NCBI GenBank assembly: GCA_028283765.1
Contig: JAPWJY010000009.1
Span: 186,001 to 250,000, forward strand
Direction: 5' to 3'
Length of the DNA stretch: 64,000 bases
Origin: Parvibaculaceae bacterium
GTDB lineage: Bacteria > Pseudomonadota > Alphaproteobacteria > Parvibaculales > Parvibaculaceae
The notes under the pieces are model-generated. The model was not told the origin of the DNA and did not search any database. It saw only the letters and a list, made by a program, of their open reading frames with translations. Shown piece by piece: positions 54,171 through 62,846 of the stretch (position 1 is its first letter; every line of letters begins with the position of its first letter). The position numbers and the translations under genes were made by a program.

Positions 54171-56445
54171 GGGTTTTCTCCCTGTCCGGAGCGAGCGCGA
54201 GTTCGACGGGTGCGGCGGCGGGATCGGTCATTTCCGTTTCGATGGCGTAGAGCAGCGCCACGCGCACATGGAAGCGCGCGCCAAGAGCCTCACCCTGCAC
54301 CGGCACCATCACCGGCTCCGGCGCTTCGCCCCAGGTGTGGCGGGCGGCATTGCGGCCCAGCGCGCGATAATGATCGAGGCTTGCCAATGGCGCATTCGAG
54401 AAAAGCTCAAGGTTCATGTGGGGCATCCGCCCGGCCTGATGCAGGACGGTGGTTCCCTTGGCCTGAATGCCGATGCCGAAACCGGAGCCGGAAAGCCCGG
54501 CGGCGCTCAGGCCCAGAAAGGAGGTATCGGCAGTGTGGCGGATGCGGACCAGCCGGGCCTTGCCGCCGCCCTCCTCGATCCCCGCGACCAGAGCCGAGAC
54601 GACATCTTCGAGCCTGTGCCCGGCAAGCGTGCGGTGCATCCGTTCGCCGAAGGCGGGGCTGAGGCCGATCACCACCTCATGAGGATCGGAGCCCGTCACG
54701 GCATCGCCCTTCGGCAGAAGCCACGGAGCGGCGCGCGCCGCCATGTCCTGCGACGCCAGCACGCCGTCGCGGGTCAGAACATCGCGGATGCCCTGCACCT
54801 CGCGCCAGCGCGCCGCGTCCATGTGATAGCCGGTGGCCGGGCCCGCATAATCGTTGGGATCGTTGATGGCGCTGACCACCCGGCCGTCGCGGATCATGGC
54901 GGATGTTTGCAGATAATCCCCCGAAATCCGCTGCTTCAGCATGAACAGAAGATTTTCAGCCTCGGCGCGGTAACCCCTGACGGCAAGGGCGCGCACCACA
55001 TCGAGCGCGGTCAGGCCCCGGGCCTTGATGGCTTCGCTGATGGGCGTGACCTCGCCCGGCGTGAAGCTGTCCGTTTCCTGCGAGCCGGAGGCGAAGACGA
55101 CGGAGGTGATGCGCTCAAGCCCGACATGGGCAAGATCCAGCTCATCCAGAACCGCCGACAAGGCCTCCGTGGCGCGCATGCGCAGCGAGAGAACATGATC
55201 CTCATCCACCGGCGTCAGCCCGCCATCCACTTCAAAATCGCGCTGGAGGACGAGGTAATCCTCGATTTCCTCGCCGTTGAAGAGGGAGGGGTTGAAGGAG
55301 TTGTCGTATTTCTTGATCGATCCGAACCCGGAGCAGATAAGGTCGGACCCGGCCAGCAGGTAAGGCGTGATCTTGGCGCCGACTCGGATTTCGGATTCGC
55401 TGACGCGGGTGTCATTGCCGGAGGCGCATTCAAGGCCGAGCCAGACGGCGATCAGATTCTCGGCCATCAGTTCGCGCAGGCCCCCCGCCATGGAGGCGGT
55501 CAGCGGCGCGCCGTCGATGCCGCCGTTCTGCGTGCCCTGCACGCCCATCGCCCGTTGCAGGCACAGGCAGCGCGCCTCCAGATAAAGGAGCGATTTCGAT
55601 TCATGAAAGCCCATCAGCAGTTCCGACGCCGCGCCCGATGTGCAGCGGGCCTTGATGCCGCGTGAGGCATAAGCGGCGGTCAGGAACGCCTTGGACCAGG
55701 GCGTGTCGTCGCCATCGATGAAGGCGCGCTCGGTGCCATAGACGGAAACGGTTTCCGCATAGGTGGCGAGCCCGGCAAGGCCGATTTGAAGTTCCTCGGC
55801 CTCTTCGATGGAGCACTGGAAGAGCGCGCCGCCTTCCCCGACGGATGCGCCCACCGTGCAGGCGAGCGCATTTGCCCAGGCATTGGAGGCGACGCGCATG
55901 GTCGTCTCGATTTCCGCAAAGCCGAGCGCGACCGCCGTGGCGCTGTCGGCCGCCAGTTGCAGCGGATCATCCTTGGCGTTGGTGACATGGGCCTGGTTGG
56001 CTGGCGTCTTGCGCTGGCGCATCTTGGCATAGGCGAAGGAGATTTCGAGCGCGGTCAGCTTACCGACCACATCGGCGAGCTTGGCGGGCGTCATGCCGCG
56101 CGCGAGGCGCTCCAGCTCGTGCCGGGGCACATTGATGTCGACCAGCATCCGCGCGATTGCGCCGCTGTCCAGCGCCATGGCCTCGTCCACCACCGAGGGG
56201 TCGAGATGGTGGCGGGCGATGAACTCGTCGATGATGTCGAAGTCCGCTTCCAGCTTGCCGTCCATGGCCGTGATGCGGCCAGCCCCGACGCTGTAGGCGG
56301 GATCGGGATCGTAGGGGCTGTGGAAGACGGAGAATCCGGCTTCAGGATTTTCAGCGGCGAAGAGATCGTGGCGCAGGGGACGCCGGTCCCACTCCTCGAA
56401 ACGCCGCCAGCGGTTGCTGTTGGTTGGCCGGCCATCCATGGTCAA
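54163..56445 (-). CDS. pduCD: B12-dependent diol/glycerol dehydratase, fused large and medium subunits
   Basis: 760-residue adenosylcobalamin enzyme converting 1,2-diols or glycerol to aldehydes. Residues ~1-560 match the large subunit. Counterparts of Klebsiella catalytic and metal residues His143, Glu170, Glu221, Gln296, Asp335 and Ser362 appear at His153, Glu180, Glu231, Gln306, Asp345 and Ser372, a constant offset of ten. Examples are QAHVTN, YAETVSVYGTE, GVQGTQNGG. Residues ~585-760 match the medium subunit (VVIGLSPAFG, GIEEGGGKARLVR, GIGIQAKGTTVLHQ, NLELFSNAPL). Enteric bacteria encode these as two genes. The start overlaps the upstream permease stop. No reactivase or shell genes are adjacent. 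Confidence 0.95.
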   Translation of the reverse strand: MTMDGRPTNSNRWRRFEEWDRRPLRHDLFAAENPEAGFSVFHSPYDPDPAYSVGAGRITAMDGKLEADFDIIDEFIARHHLDPSVVDEAMALDSGAIARMLVDINVPRHELERLARGMTPAKLADVVGKLTALEISFAYAKMRQRKTPANQAHVTNAKDDPLQLAADSATAVALGFAEIETTMRVASNAWANALACTVGASVGEGGALFQCSIEEAEELQIGLAGLATYAETVSVYGTERAFIDGDDTPWSKAFLTAAYASRGIKARCTSGAASELLMGFHESKSLLYLEARCLCLQRAMGVQGTQNGGIDGAPLTASMAGGLRELMAENLIAVWLGLECASGNDTRVSESEIRVGAKITPYLLAGSDLICSGFGSIKKYDNSFNPSLFNGEEIEDYLVLQRDFEVDGGLTPVDEDHVLSLRMRATEALSAVLDELDLAHVGLERITSVVFASGSQETDSFTPGEVTPISEAIKARGLTALDVVRALAVRGYRAEAENLLFMLKQRISGDYLQTSAMIRDGRVVSAINDPNDYAGPATGYHMDAARWREVQGIRDVLTRDGVLASQDMAARAAPWLLPKGDAVTGSDPHEVVIGLSPAFGERMHRTLAGHRLEDVVSALVAGIEEGGGKARLVRIRHTADTSFLGLSAAGLSGSGFGIGIQAKGTTVLHQAGRMPHMNLELFSNAPLASLDHYRALGRNAARHTWGEAPEPVMVPVQGEALGARFHVRVALLYAIETEMTDPAAAPVELALAPDREKTHA

Positions 56446-57332
56446 TTCTCCCTCATGACACGCAGAAGGAAGAGCGTAAGAGCGATCACGACGATCAGCA
56501 AAATAAAGGACACAGCGGCGGCCTGGCCGATGTCGAGAAAGCGGAAACCGAGGCGATAGGCATAGAAGCTGATCGTTTCCGTTTCCTTGCCGGGGCCGCC
56601 CTGGGTCAGCATGTAGATGAGATCGTAGCTTTTGAGCGCCGCGATCATGCGGATCAGCAGCGTCACCATGATCACCGGCCGCATGAGAGGCCAGACCACA
56701 TAGCGCAAAATATGGAAGCGGTTGGCGCCATCGATGCGGGCGGCCTCCACCGGCTCCATGGGCATGGATTTCAGACCGGCATAGAGCATCAGAAGCATCA
56801 TCGAGGTCTCGGTCCAGACATCGACGAAAACCACGGTGCCGAGCGCCAGATGCGGATCGCCGAACCAGCCCTGAGGCGGGATGCCCAGCCCGCCGATCAG
56901 CCAGTTCACGATGCCGAGGCTTGGATTGAACATCAGCCGGAACATCAGGGCGATGGCGACAGGCGTCATCAGGATCGGGGTCAGAAGGATGATGAGATAG
57001 AACTGCCGTCCCGGCAGATGCGGCTGATTGAGAAGAAGCGCCAGCCCGAACGCGACGAAGAACTCGATGGTGACGCAGAGGAACGTCAGCTTGAGCGTCA
57101 CCCAGGACACCGAGCCGAAATCATCGGCGAGCACGGACTGATAATTTCCAAAGCCGGCGAAATCGCCCATGCCATAGGTGATGATGTAGGTCTGGAAACT
57201 CAGATAGACGGAATAGAGAAGAGGCGCGGCCACGACCAGGGTCAGCACGATCGCCGTGGGCGCCAGAAAAACATACTGGGCCCAGTTCCGGCGTTTGCCT
57301 GCCTGATGGTTCAGGGTCGTCGTAACGGTCAT
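56442..57332 (-). CDS. CUT1 ABC transporter permease, MalF/UgpA type
   Basis: 296-residue inner-membrane permease with six helices: YVFLAPTAIVLTLVVAAPLLYSVYLSF at the start and the EAA loop PVEAARIDGANRFHILRYVVWPLMRP near residue 200, which contacts the ATPase. It pairs with the MalG-type permease encoded 2 kb upstream, with the binding-protein gene between. Four-base overlap with the dehydratase gene implies transport and catabolism are co-translated. Confidence 0.94.
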   Translation of the reverse strand: MTVTTTLNHQAGKRRNWAQYVFLAPTAIVLTLVVAAPLLYSVYLSFQTYIITYGMGDFAGFGNYQSVLADDFGSVSWVTLKLTFLCVTIEFFVAFGLALLLNQPHLPGRQFYLIILLTPILMTPVAIALMFRLMFNPSLGIVNWLIGGLGIPPQGWFGDPHLALGTVVFVDVWTETSMMLLMLYAGLKSMPMEPVEAARIDGANRFHILRYVVWPLMRPVIMVTLLIRMIAALKSYDLIYMLTQGGPGKETETISFYAYRLGFRFLDIGQAAAVSFILLIVVIALTLFLLRVMREN

Positions 57333-57349
57333 GATCGCGCCTCTATCTC

Positions 57350-58651
57350 TTACTTCAGCAGCGGGTCGCCCTTGACCAGGGCGCCGAATTTACCCTCGGA
57401 GGCTTCGAGCGCATCCTTGGGAGCCACGTTGTCGGCAAGGACGGAGCCCATCACCTCGGCGAAGGTTTCGACGAGCTGGGTCGAGCGCGACATGATCGGA
57501 AGGCCCTTGGAGTGATCGAGAGCGGTGCCGACCTGCGCCATCACGGGCCACTTCTTGATGAAGGCGGGATCCTTGTAGATCCAGCTCTGCGAAGGCTGGC
57601 CGCCCGCCATCGCCCGCTTGTAGGCGACGTCCTTCGATTCAACCCACTTGATGAATTCCCATGAACAACCGGTGTTCTTGGCGTTGCTCGGGATTGCCCA
57701 GCCCCATGCGCCGAGGAAGCTGTCCTTGCCGGGCACCGGCGCGAACATCATCTTGTCGACCACCGTGGAATCCTTGGGGTCCTGCAAGGTGGGATAGAGG
57801 AAGAGATAGCTGATGGCGAAGATGGCCTTGCCCTGCTTCAGCGTATTGGCGACGTCGTCGAAGTTGGCGCCGAGCGCGCCGGGCTGCGCCGCGTTGCGGA
57901 TGAGGTCGGCATAGATCGAGACGGCCTTCACCGCTTCGGGAGAAGCGATCGTCGGCTTCCAGGTCTTGCGGTCATAGAAGTCGCCGCCTTCGCCGAAGAG
58001 ATAGTTGGTGGCTTCCATCACGACAGGATCGGAACGCTGGCCGGCCATGGCGATGCCGCTCATGTTCTTGTATTTCCCGGACCATTTGACGACTTCGTCA
58101 AACTCTTCAAGCGTCGCCGGCACGCGCCAGTCGCGCTTGAATTCCGCCTTGTAGGCGGCCTGGAAAGCCGGATCCTCGACAATGTCCTTGCGGTAGAGGA
58201 TACCCATTGCATAGTGCCAGAACGGCAGCATGTAGGTCTTGCCCTGGACCTTGCCGTTGAGCGCCATGAGGCTGGGGAAATAGACGCTCGTGTCCACCTT
58301 GTCGCGGGCGATCAGGCTGTCGAGGTCCTGAATCCAGCCGGCGGTCTTGAATTCGCCGACCCAGTAGCTGTCCACGATCAGCACGTCATAGCTGGATGTC
58401 GATGCCGTCAGGCTCGGCACCAGTTTTTCGTGCATGAGGGAATAGTTGACGGCCTCGATGTTCACCTTGGTGTCGTGGGCCTTTTCAAATTCCCCCTTGA
58501 TGCTGGAGAGCGCATCGGTATCTGGCACCGTTTCCATCAGAATGTTGATGTCGGAGCCCTTGCAGACATCACCGGCAGCGAGGGCCGGAGCAGCCGTACC
58601 CAGCATCAGCGCCAGGATGGTCGTTAACCCACCAAGTTTCATTGACCTCAT
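57350..58651 (-). CDS. ABC transporter substrate-binding protein, family 1
   Basis: 433-residue periplasmic binding protein. Signal peptide MRSMKLGGLTTILALMLG ending ALAA (cleavage near residue 26), then DINILMETVPDTDALSSIKGEFEKAH, the usual start of sugar/polyol-binding (UgpB/SmoE-like) proteins, and LIVDSYWVGEF-type core motif. Two Cys (in DVCKGSD and NTGCSWEF) could form a disulfide. The ligand is unknown, but operon context points to a polyol or amino-alcohol. ATG 58651 has AAGGAAAGGAA upstream. Confidence 0.93.
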   Translation of the reverse strand: MRSMKLGGLTTILALMLGTAAPALAAGDVCKGSDINILMETVPDTDALSSIKGEFEKAHDTKVNIEAVNYSLMHEKLVPSLTASTSSYDVLIVDSYWVGEFKTAGWIQDLDSLIARDKVDTSVYFPSLMALNGKVQGKTYMLPFWHYAMGILYRKDIVEDPAFQAAYKAEFKRDWRVPATLEEFDEVVKWSGKYKNMSGIAMAGQRSDPVVMEATNYLFGEGGDFYDRKTWKPTIASPEAVKAVSIYADLIRNAAQPGALGANFDDVANTLKQGKAIFAISYLFLYPTLQDPKDSTVVDKMMFAPVPGKDSFLGAWGWAIPSNAKNTGCSWEFIKWVESKDVAYKRAMAGGQPSQSWIYKDPAFIKKWPVMAQVGTALDHSKGLPIMSRSTQLVETFAEVMGSVLADNVAPKDALEASEGKFGALVKGDPLLK

Positions 58652-58700
58652 TTCCTTTCCTTCGCGTGTTTGACGGTGTTCATCTCGCTCGTTCTTTCTC

Positions 58701-59525
58701 TCAGCCCTTCACCGCCCCAAGGCTTAATCCGGCAACGAGCAATTTGCGGATGGCGAAATAGATGATGACCATGGGTGCGATCGCCAGCACGGTTGAGGCG
58801 CAGACCGCGCCGATGGCGGTGCCCTGCTGGGTGACGAGACTGGAGATCGCCACCGGCAGGGTTTTCGTTTCCTGGCCTGACAACATCAGGGCGAACAGGA
58901 ACTCGTTCCAGCACAGCACGAAGGAGAGCACGCCCGCCGCCCCGATGCCCGGCAGCGCGGCCGGGAGAATGATGTGCCAGAAGACGCCGAAGAAACCCGC
59001 GCCGTCGATCAGCGCGGCTTCATCCAGTTCGCGCGGCACGCGCTTGAAGAAGCTCATCATCAGCCAGACCACATAGGGCAGGTTGAAGGTGAGGTAGGTG
59101 ATGATCAGGCCGGCATGGGTGTCGGCGAGCCCTACCCGCTTGAAGATGAGGAAGAACGGGATCACCAGCACGATGGGCGGCATCATCTGGGTCGCGAGGA
59201 TCGCCACCGGGACCACGGGGCCGCCGGTGCGGAACCGGTCGATCGCATAGGCGGCCAGCGAGCCGATGACGAGGGCGATCACCGTGGTGACCAGCGCGAT
59301 GATGAGGCTGTTGAGGAAGAAGGTGCCGAAATCGAATTCCAGCAGGATGGCGCGGTAATTATCGAGAGTGGGCGTGAAGAACAGGTCCGGCGGCATTCTG
59401 TAGGCCACGACCTTGTCGACGAAGGAGGTGCGCAGGACCCATAGCAGCGGCAGCAGCACCAGGGCGCTGGCCGTTCCCAGAATGAGATGAGATGCCCATT
59501 GCACCCATCGAGACTCGCCGATCAT
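58701..59525 (-). CDS. CUT1 ABC transporter permease, MalG type
   Basis: 274-residue inner-membrane permease with six helices, LILGTASALVLLPLLWVLRTSF at the start and EAA loop ELDEAALIDGAGFFGVFWHIILPAALP near residue 180. ATG 59523-59525 with GGAAG upstream is preferred; a GTG seven codons earlier (59546) would put the start against the operator-like palindrome. It is the first gene of the nine-gene operon. Confidence 0.93.
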   Translation of the reverse strand: MIGESRWVQWASHLILGTASALVLLPLLWVLRTSFVDKVVAYRMPPDLFFTPTLDNYRAILLEFDFGTFFLNSLIIALVTTVIALVIGSLAAYAIDRFRTGGPVVPVAILATQMMPPIVLVIPFFLIFKRVGLADTHAGLIITYLTFNLPYVVWLMMSFFKRVPRELDEAALIDGAGFFGVFWHIILPAALPGIGAAGVLSFVLCWNEFLFALMLSGQETKTLPVAISSLVTQQGTAIGAVCASTVLAIAPMVIIYFAIRKLLVAGLSLGAVKG

Positions 59526-59550
59526 AGCCGCTTCCACATCTGTCACATAG

Positions 59551-59564
59551 TATATGTTATAACA
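59551..59564. promoter_or_regulatory. Putative GntR operator upstream of the transporter/dehydratase operon
   Basis: TATATGTTATAACA, containing the ten-bp perfect palindrome TGTTATAACA, 26 bp before the permease start and between it and the gntR stop. It matches 13 of 14 bases of the element upstream of gntR at 60349. Confidence 0.65.
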
Positions 59565-59638
59565 CTATGGGGGTGGAGAGGACGCTTGCAAGCGAAAAGT
59601 CGCGGGCAATCTTGTTTCGGCTGAGTCTTTCAGACGGA

Positions 59639-60322
59639 CTAGACCGCCTCGTCCAGCGGCACATCGTCGGTGAGGAAGCGGGCGAGATAGTGGGCAGCTT
59701 CCAGAATATCCCTCTGAACCGCATTCTTGACGCCCTCGGCGTCATGGGCGGAAACGGCGGCCAGGATCTCCTCATGATGGGTGTTGGCAGTCTCATGAAA
59801 CCGGCCTTCGCTCACCAGCGCGTTCAGCCAGGGGCCGGTCTGCAACCAGCCCAGATCGATGATCTGGCGCAGAAAGGGCATGTTCGCGGCTTCGTAAAGA
59901 GTGAAGTGAAACCGCTCATTATGGGCCAGATAGTCGGCAAAACGCTGCTCGGCGATGTCTTCGGCCATGGCGGAAGACAAGGCTTCAAGCTGCTTGCGGT
60001 CGGCCGCGGTCAGATGAGGCGTCGCCTCCATGGCGGCGAGCCCCTCAAGCCGGACCCGGACCTTGGTGATTTCCTGAAAACGGCTGCTGGTCAGGATCGG
60101 CACGATGACGGTACGATTGGGCTGGAGTTGCAGCGCCTGCGCCGCGATCAGCCTTTGCAGCGCCTCGCGCACCGGCGTCGCGGATATGCCGAGTTCCTTG
60201 CCGAGGGTGCGGATGGTCATGGCCTGCCCGGGCTTGAACCGGCCCGAACGCAAGGCGTCCCGCAAGGCGGAATAGGCCTTTTCGTGGAGCGGCTCCTGCG
60301 TCAGTTGCTGAAGAGGCGTCAT
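59639..60322 (-). CDS. GntR-family regulator, FCD (FadR-type) subfamily
   Basis: 227-residue regulator. Winged helix at residues ~10-75 (AYSALRDALRSGRFKPGQAMTIRTL, ELGISATPVREALQRLIA) followed by an all-helical FCD ligand domain with likely metal-binding His in FHFTLYEAA and ...HHEEILAAV. ATG 60322 has GGGAGGA upstream. It lies directly upstream of the transporter/dehydratase operon in the same orientation. Matching elements before both units suggest it represses that operon and itself, released by a pathway acid or alcohol. Confidence 0.93.
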   Translation of the reverse strand: MTPLQQLTQEPLHEKAYSALRDALRSGRFKPGQAMTIRTLGKELGISATPVREALQRLIAAQALQLQPNRTVIVPILTSSRFQEITKVRVRLEGLAAMEATPHLTAADRKQLEALSSAMAEDIAEQRFADYLAHNERFHFTLYEAANMPFLRQIIDLGWLQTGPWLNALVSEGRFHETANTHHEEILAAVSAHDAEGVKNAVQRDILEAAHYLARFLTDDVPLDEAV

Positions 60323-60348
60323 CAAGCCGTTCCTCCCTGAATTCACGA

Positions 60349-60362
60349 TATATGATATAACA
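60349..60362. promoter_or_regulatory. Putative GntR operator upstream of gntR
   Basis: TATATGATATAACA, one base different from the 59551 element, 27 bp before the gntR start codon, consistent with autoregulation. Confidence 0.62.
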
Positions 60363-60547
60363 GAAAAACGGGGCCGTATAGATGGTTGGGCCTGTGAGCG
60401 CATGATCGCAAGGCGGCCCTGTTAGGGAAAGATTTGTGCGGGTTCTTCAGCACGGGCTTGCGGGACGTCAGGGAATATAGCCCGCGCGGCCGGGACTGCC
60501 TATCCGGGGGAGAGGGCGCGGTCCGGCGTCACGAATATTTCATCCGC

Positions 60548-61831
60548 TCAGACGAGCCGGTAGCGGATCGGGACCGATTTGGGCCCGCCCACGAAATTCG
60601 TCACTGTCCGGCGCGGCTCGCCCGCCAGTTCGATGGAGTCGAGCCGGGGCAGAAGTTCCTCGAAAAATATCCGCATCTCCATGCGTGCCAGATGCATGCC
60701 CAGGCACATGTGCGCGCCATATCCGAACGCAATATGCCGGTTGGAGGGCCGGTCGAGCCGGAAACTGAAAGGGTCCTCGAACACGTCTTCGTCACGGTTG
60801 CCGGAGGGGAAGCACAGCACCACCCAGTCGCCCTTGCGGACCGTTTGCCCCCGGACCTCATGGTCGGCGGCGGCCATCCGCACGAACTGATGGATCGGCG
60901 TCGTCCAGCGGATGGATTCCTCCACCAGCGCGGGAATGAGCGAGGGGTCGGCCTTTGCCTTCGCAAGCTGTTCAGGGTGTTCGCACAGGGCCCAGATGCC
61001 GCCGGCGGTCGATGACGAGGTGGTGTCGTGGCCTGCGAAGGCGGCGGTAATGTAATAGCCCATGGCGTCGAGATCGCTGATCGGCTCGCCATCGATTACG
61101 CTGTTGGCGACCACGGAAACGAGATCGCCGGTTGGATGACGGCGGCGGTCGTCGGAAATCTTCTGGAAATAGCCGTTCGCCTCGGCAATCACCTCGCGCA
61201 GCATGGCGGCGGCCTGCTCGGGCGTCGGTTTCTCGCGGGTGCGGTTGAGGTCGTCGTCATTGTTGCCGAAATATTGCTGCGTCAGGCGCAGCATCATCGG
61301 CTCATCTTCCTCCGGCACGCCAAGGATCGACATCACCACCAGCAGCGGATAATGGACGGCGACCTCGCTGACGAAGTCGCATTCGCCGCCTGCTGCCGCC
61401 AGACGCTCCACATGGCGGCGCGCGATGGCGCGGATGCCGTCTTCAAGCGGTTTCAGGTTCTTTGGCTGAAACCAGGCCTGGGTCAGCAGCCGGTATTTCA
61501 TGTGGTCGGGCTCGTTCATCGCCACGATGCTGCGGAACATCTGGCCGATGCCGGCCTTTTTCGCGAAATCGAGGGTCGCATTGTCTTCAAGGCTGCCGAG
61601 ACCGCTCAGGAACACGTTGTTGCTCCGCGCCACCGTCTGGATGTCGTCATAACGCGACGCAACCCAGAAGGGGTTGTAGCCGTCGAGTTCGGCCCGCGCG
61701 AAGGGATGATCCTTGCGGATAACGGCAAGCGACTGGTGCAGCCTGTCCCAGTCGGCGTAGGAGCGGGGATCGGCGACGATCTTCGCGAGATCCTGAGGCA
61801 ATTCGGCGGCCTTTGTCATGGTCTGCGTCAT
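60548..61831 (-). CDS. Cytochrome P450
   Basis: 427-residue soluble bacterial P450. I-helix oxygen-activation motif AGHDTT at 266-271, ExxR at Glu305-Arg308, haem-binding loop FGYGAHMCLGMHLAR with thiolate Cys376. No membrane anchor. Ferredoxin and reductase partners are not in the window. Overall motif pattern is that of class I terpene/steroid/fatty-acid hydroxylases; the substrate is unknown. The start overlaps the amidohydrolase stop as ATGA, so the two act in one pathway. Confidence 0.95.
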   Translation of the reverse strand: MTQTMTKAAELPQDLAKIVADPRSYADWDRLHQSLAVIRKDHPFARAELDGYNPFWVASRYDDIQTVARSNNVFLSGLGSLEDNATLDFAKKAGIGQMFRSIVAMNEPDHMKYRLLTQAWFQPKNLKPLEDGIRAIARRHVERLAAAGGECDFVSEVAVHYPLLVVMSILGVPEEDEPMMLRLTQQYFGNNDDDLNRTREKPTPEQAAAMLREVIAEANGYFQKISDDRRRHPTGDLVSVVANSVIDGEPISDLDAMGYYITAAFAGHDTTSSSTAGGIWALCEHPEQLAKAKADPSLIPALVEESIRWTTPIHQFVRMAAADHEVRGQTVRKGDWVVLCFPSGNRDEDVFEDPFSFRLDRPSNRHIAFGYGAHMCLGMHLARMEMRIFFEELLPRLDSIELAGEPRRTVTNFVGGPKSVPIRYRLV

Positions 61832-62829
61832 CGTGATTCCGTCCCTTCCAGAAACCTCAGCGCGTTCTCATGGGTGATCTTTCTCAACTGATCGGCGGAG
61901 AGATCGAGTTCGCCCAACCGGCCATGCGGATCATGCTCCATGATCGCGAAGGGATAGTCGGTGCCGGTCAGCAACTGGCCGACGCCGAACTGGTCGATCA
62001 GGAAGCGCAGCGCCGTCCGGTCATAGACCAGCGTGTCGTAAAAGAAGGTGCGTGCAAGCTCGCGTGGCGGGCGCGGCATGGCTTTCTGAAGGCCGGGCGC
62101 CATGGTCCAGGCATGTTGAAGGCGCGGCAGCATCTGCCCGAATGTGCCGCCGCCATGGCTGAAGGCGATGCGGAGCTTGGGGTGGCGGGTGATGAGGCCG
62201 CCCGTCATCAGCGAGGCGATAGCATAGGCGGTTTCACAAGGGAAGGCGACGACCTGCTCCAGCACGGCCGGGCCGACCAGACGGTCCATTCCGGCGGGCC
62301 TTAGTGGATGCACGAAAATCGGCACGCCGCGCGCCTCGGCCTCGGCGAAGAAGGGTTCGAAACCGGGATGGCCGATGGCCTTGCCTTCGACATTGGTGCC
62401 GATCTCGACGCCCTTGAGGCCGAGCGTCCCGGTCAGGTGGATAAGTTCCTCGATGGCCAGATCGACCGACTGCAGGGGCACCATGCCGAAACCCACGAAA
62501 CGGTCCGGGGCCTCGCTCACCATGGCCGCGATCTGCTCGTTGATGTAGCGGCCAAGGTTTCGGGCATCCCCGGCGGGCAGCCACCAGGACAAAAGCTCCG
62601 GCATCGGCGAGAGCACCTGCCTGGTGATGCCCATCTGCGTCATCTCCCCGATGCGCCGCACCGTGTTCCAGCAATTGTCCTCTATCTCGCGATAGGGCTT
62701 GCCGCTGACGAGAACCCGGGCATGGCAGCAATCGGCATGTTCGATGGAGGGCCAGGGCACGTCGCTCGCGTGGCCGAGATAGGGCGGCAGCGAGGCCGGC
62801 ACGATATGGGTATGGATGTCGATTGCCAT
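61828..62829 (-). CDS. Amidohydrolase family 2 (ACMSD-like) protein
   Basis: 333-residue TIM-barrel metal-dependent hydrolase or decarboxylase. Metal ligands are in DIHTH (His6, His8), IFVHPLRP, AFSHGGG and GTDYPFAI, the layout of 2-amino-3-carboxymuconate semialdehyde decarboxylase and related aromatic-acid decarboxylases/hydratases. ATG 62829 begins at the metal motif. Overlap with P450 downstream and an SDR 17 bp upstream indicate one operon. Confidence 0.9.
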   Translation of the reverse strand: MAIDIHTHIVPASLPPYLGHASDVPWPSIEHADCCHARVLVSGKPYREIEDNCWNTVRRIGEMTQMGITRQVLSPMPELLSWWLPAGDARNLGRYINEQIAAMVSEAPDRFVGFGMVPLQSVDLAIEELIHLTGTLGLKGVEIGTNVEGKAIGHPGFEPFFAEAEARGVPIFVHPLRPAGMDRLVGPAVLEQVVAFPCETAYAIASLMTGGLITRHPKLRIAFSHGGGTFGQMLPRLQHAWTMAPGLQKAMPRPPRELARTFFYDTLVYDRTALRFLIDQFGVGQLLTGTDYPFAIMEHDPHGRLGELDLSADQLRKITHENALRFLEGTESR

Positions 62830-62846
62830 GGGTTCCGCCCGGCCTC

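Noticed and set aside
59526-59638. Possible cobalamin riboswitch in front of the B12 dehydratase operon
   Set aside because: The leader is about 110 bp including the operator and gntR end, and no B12-box-like conserved core was seen.
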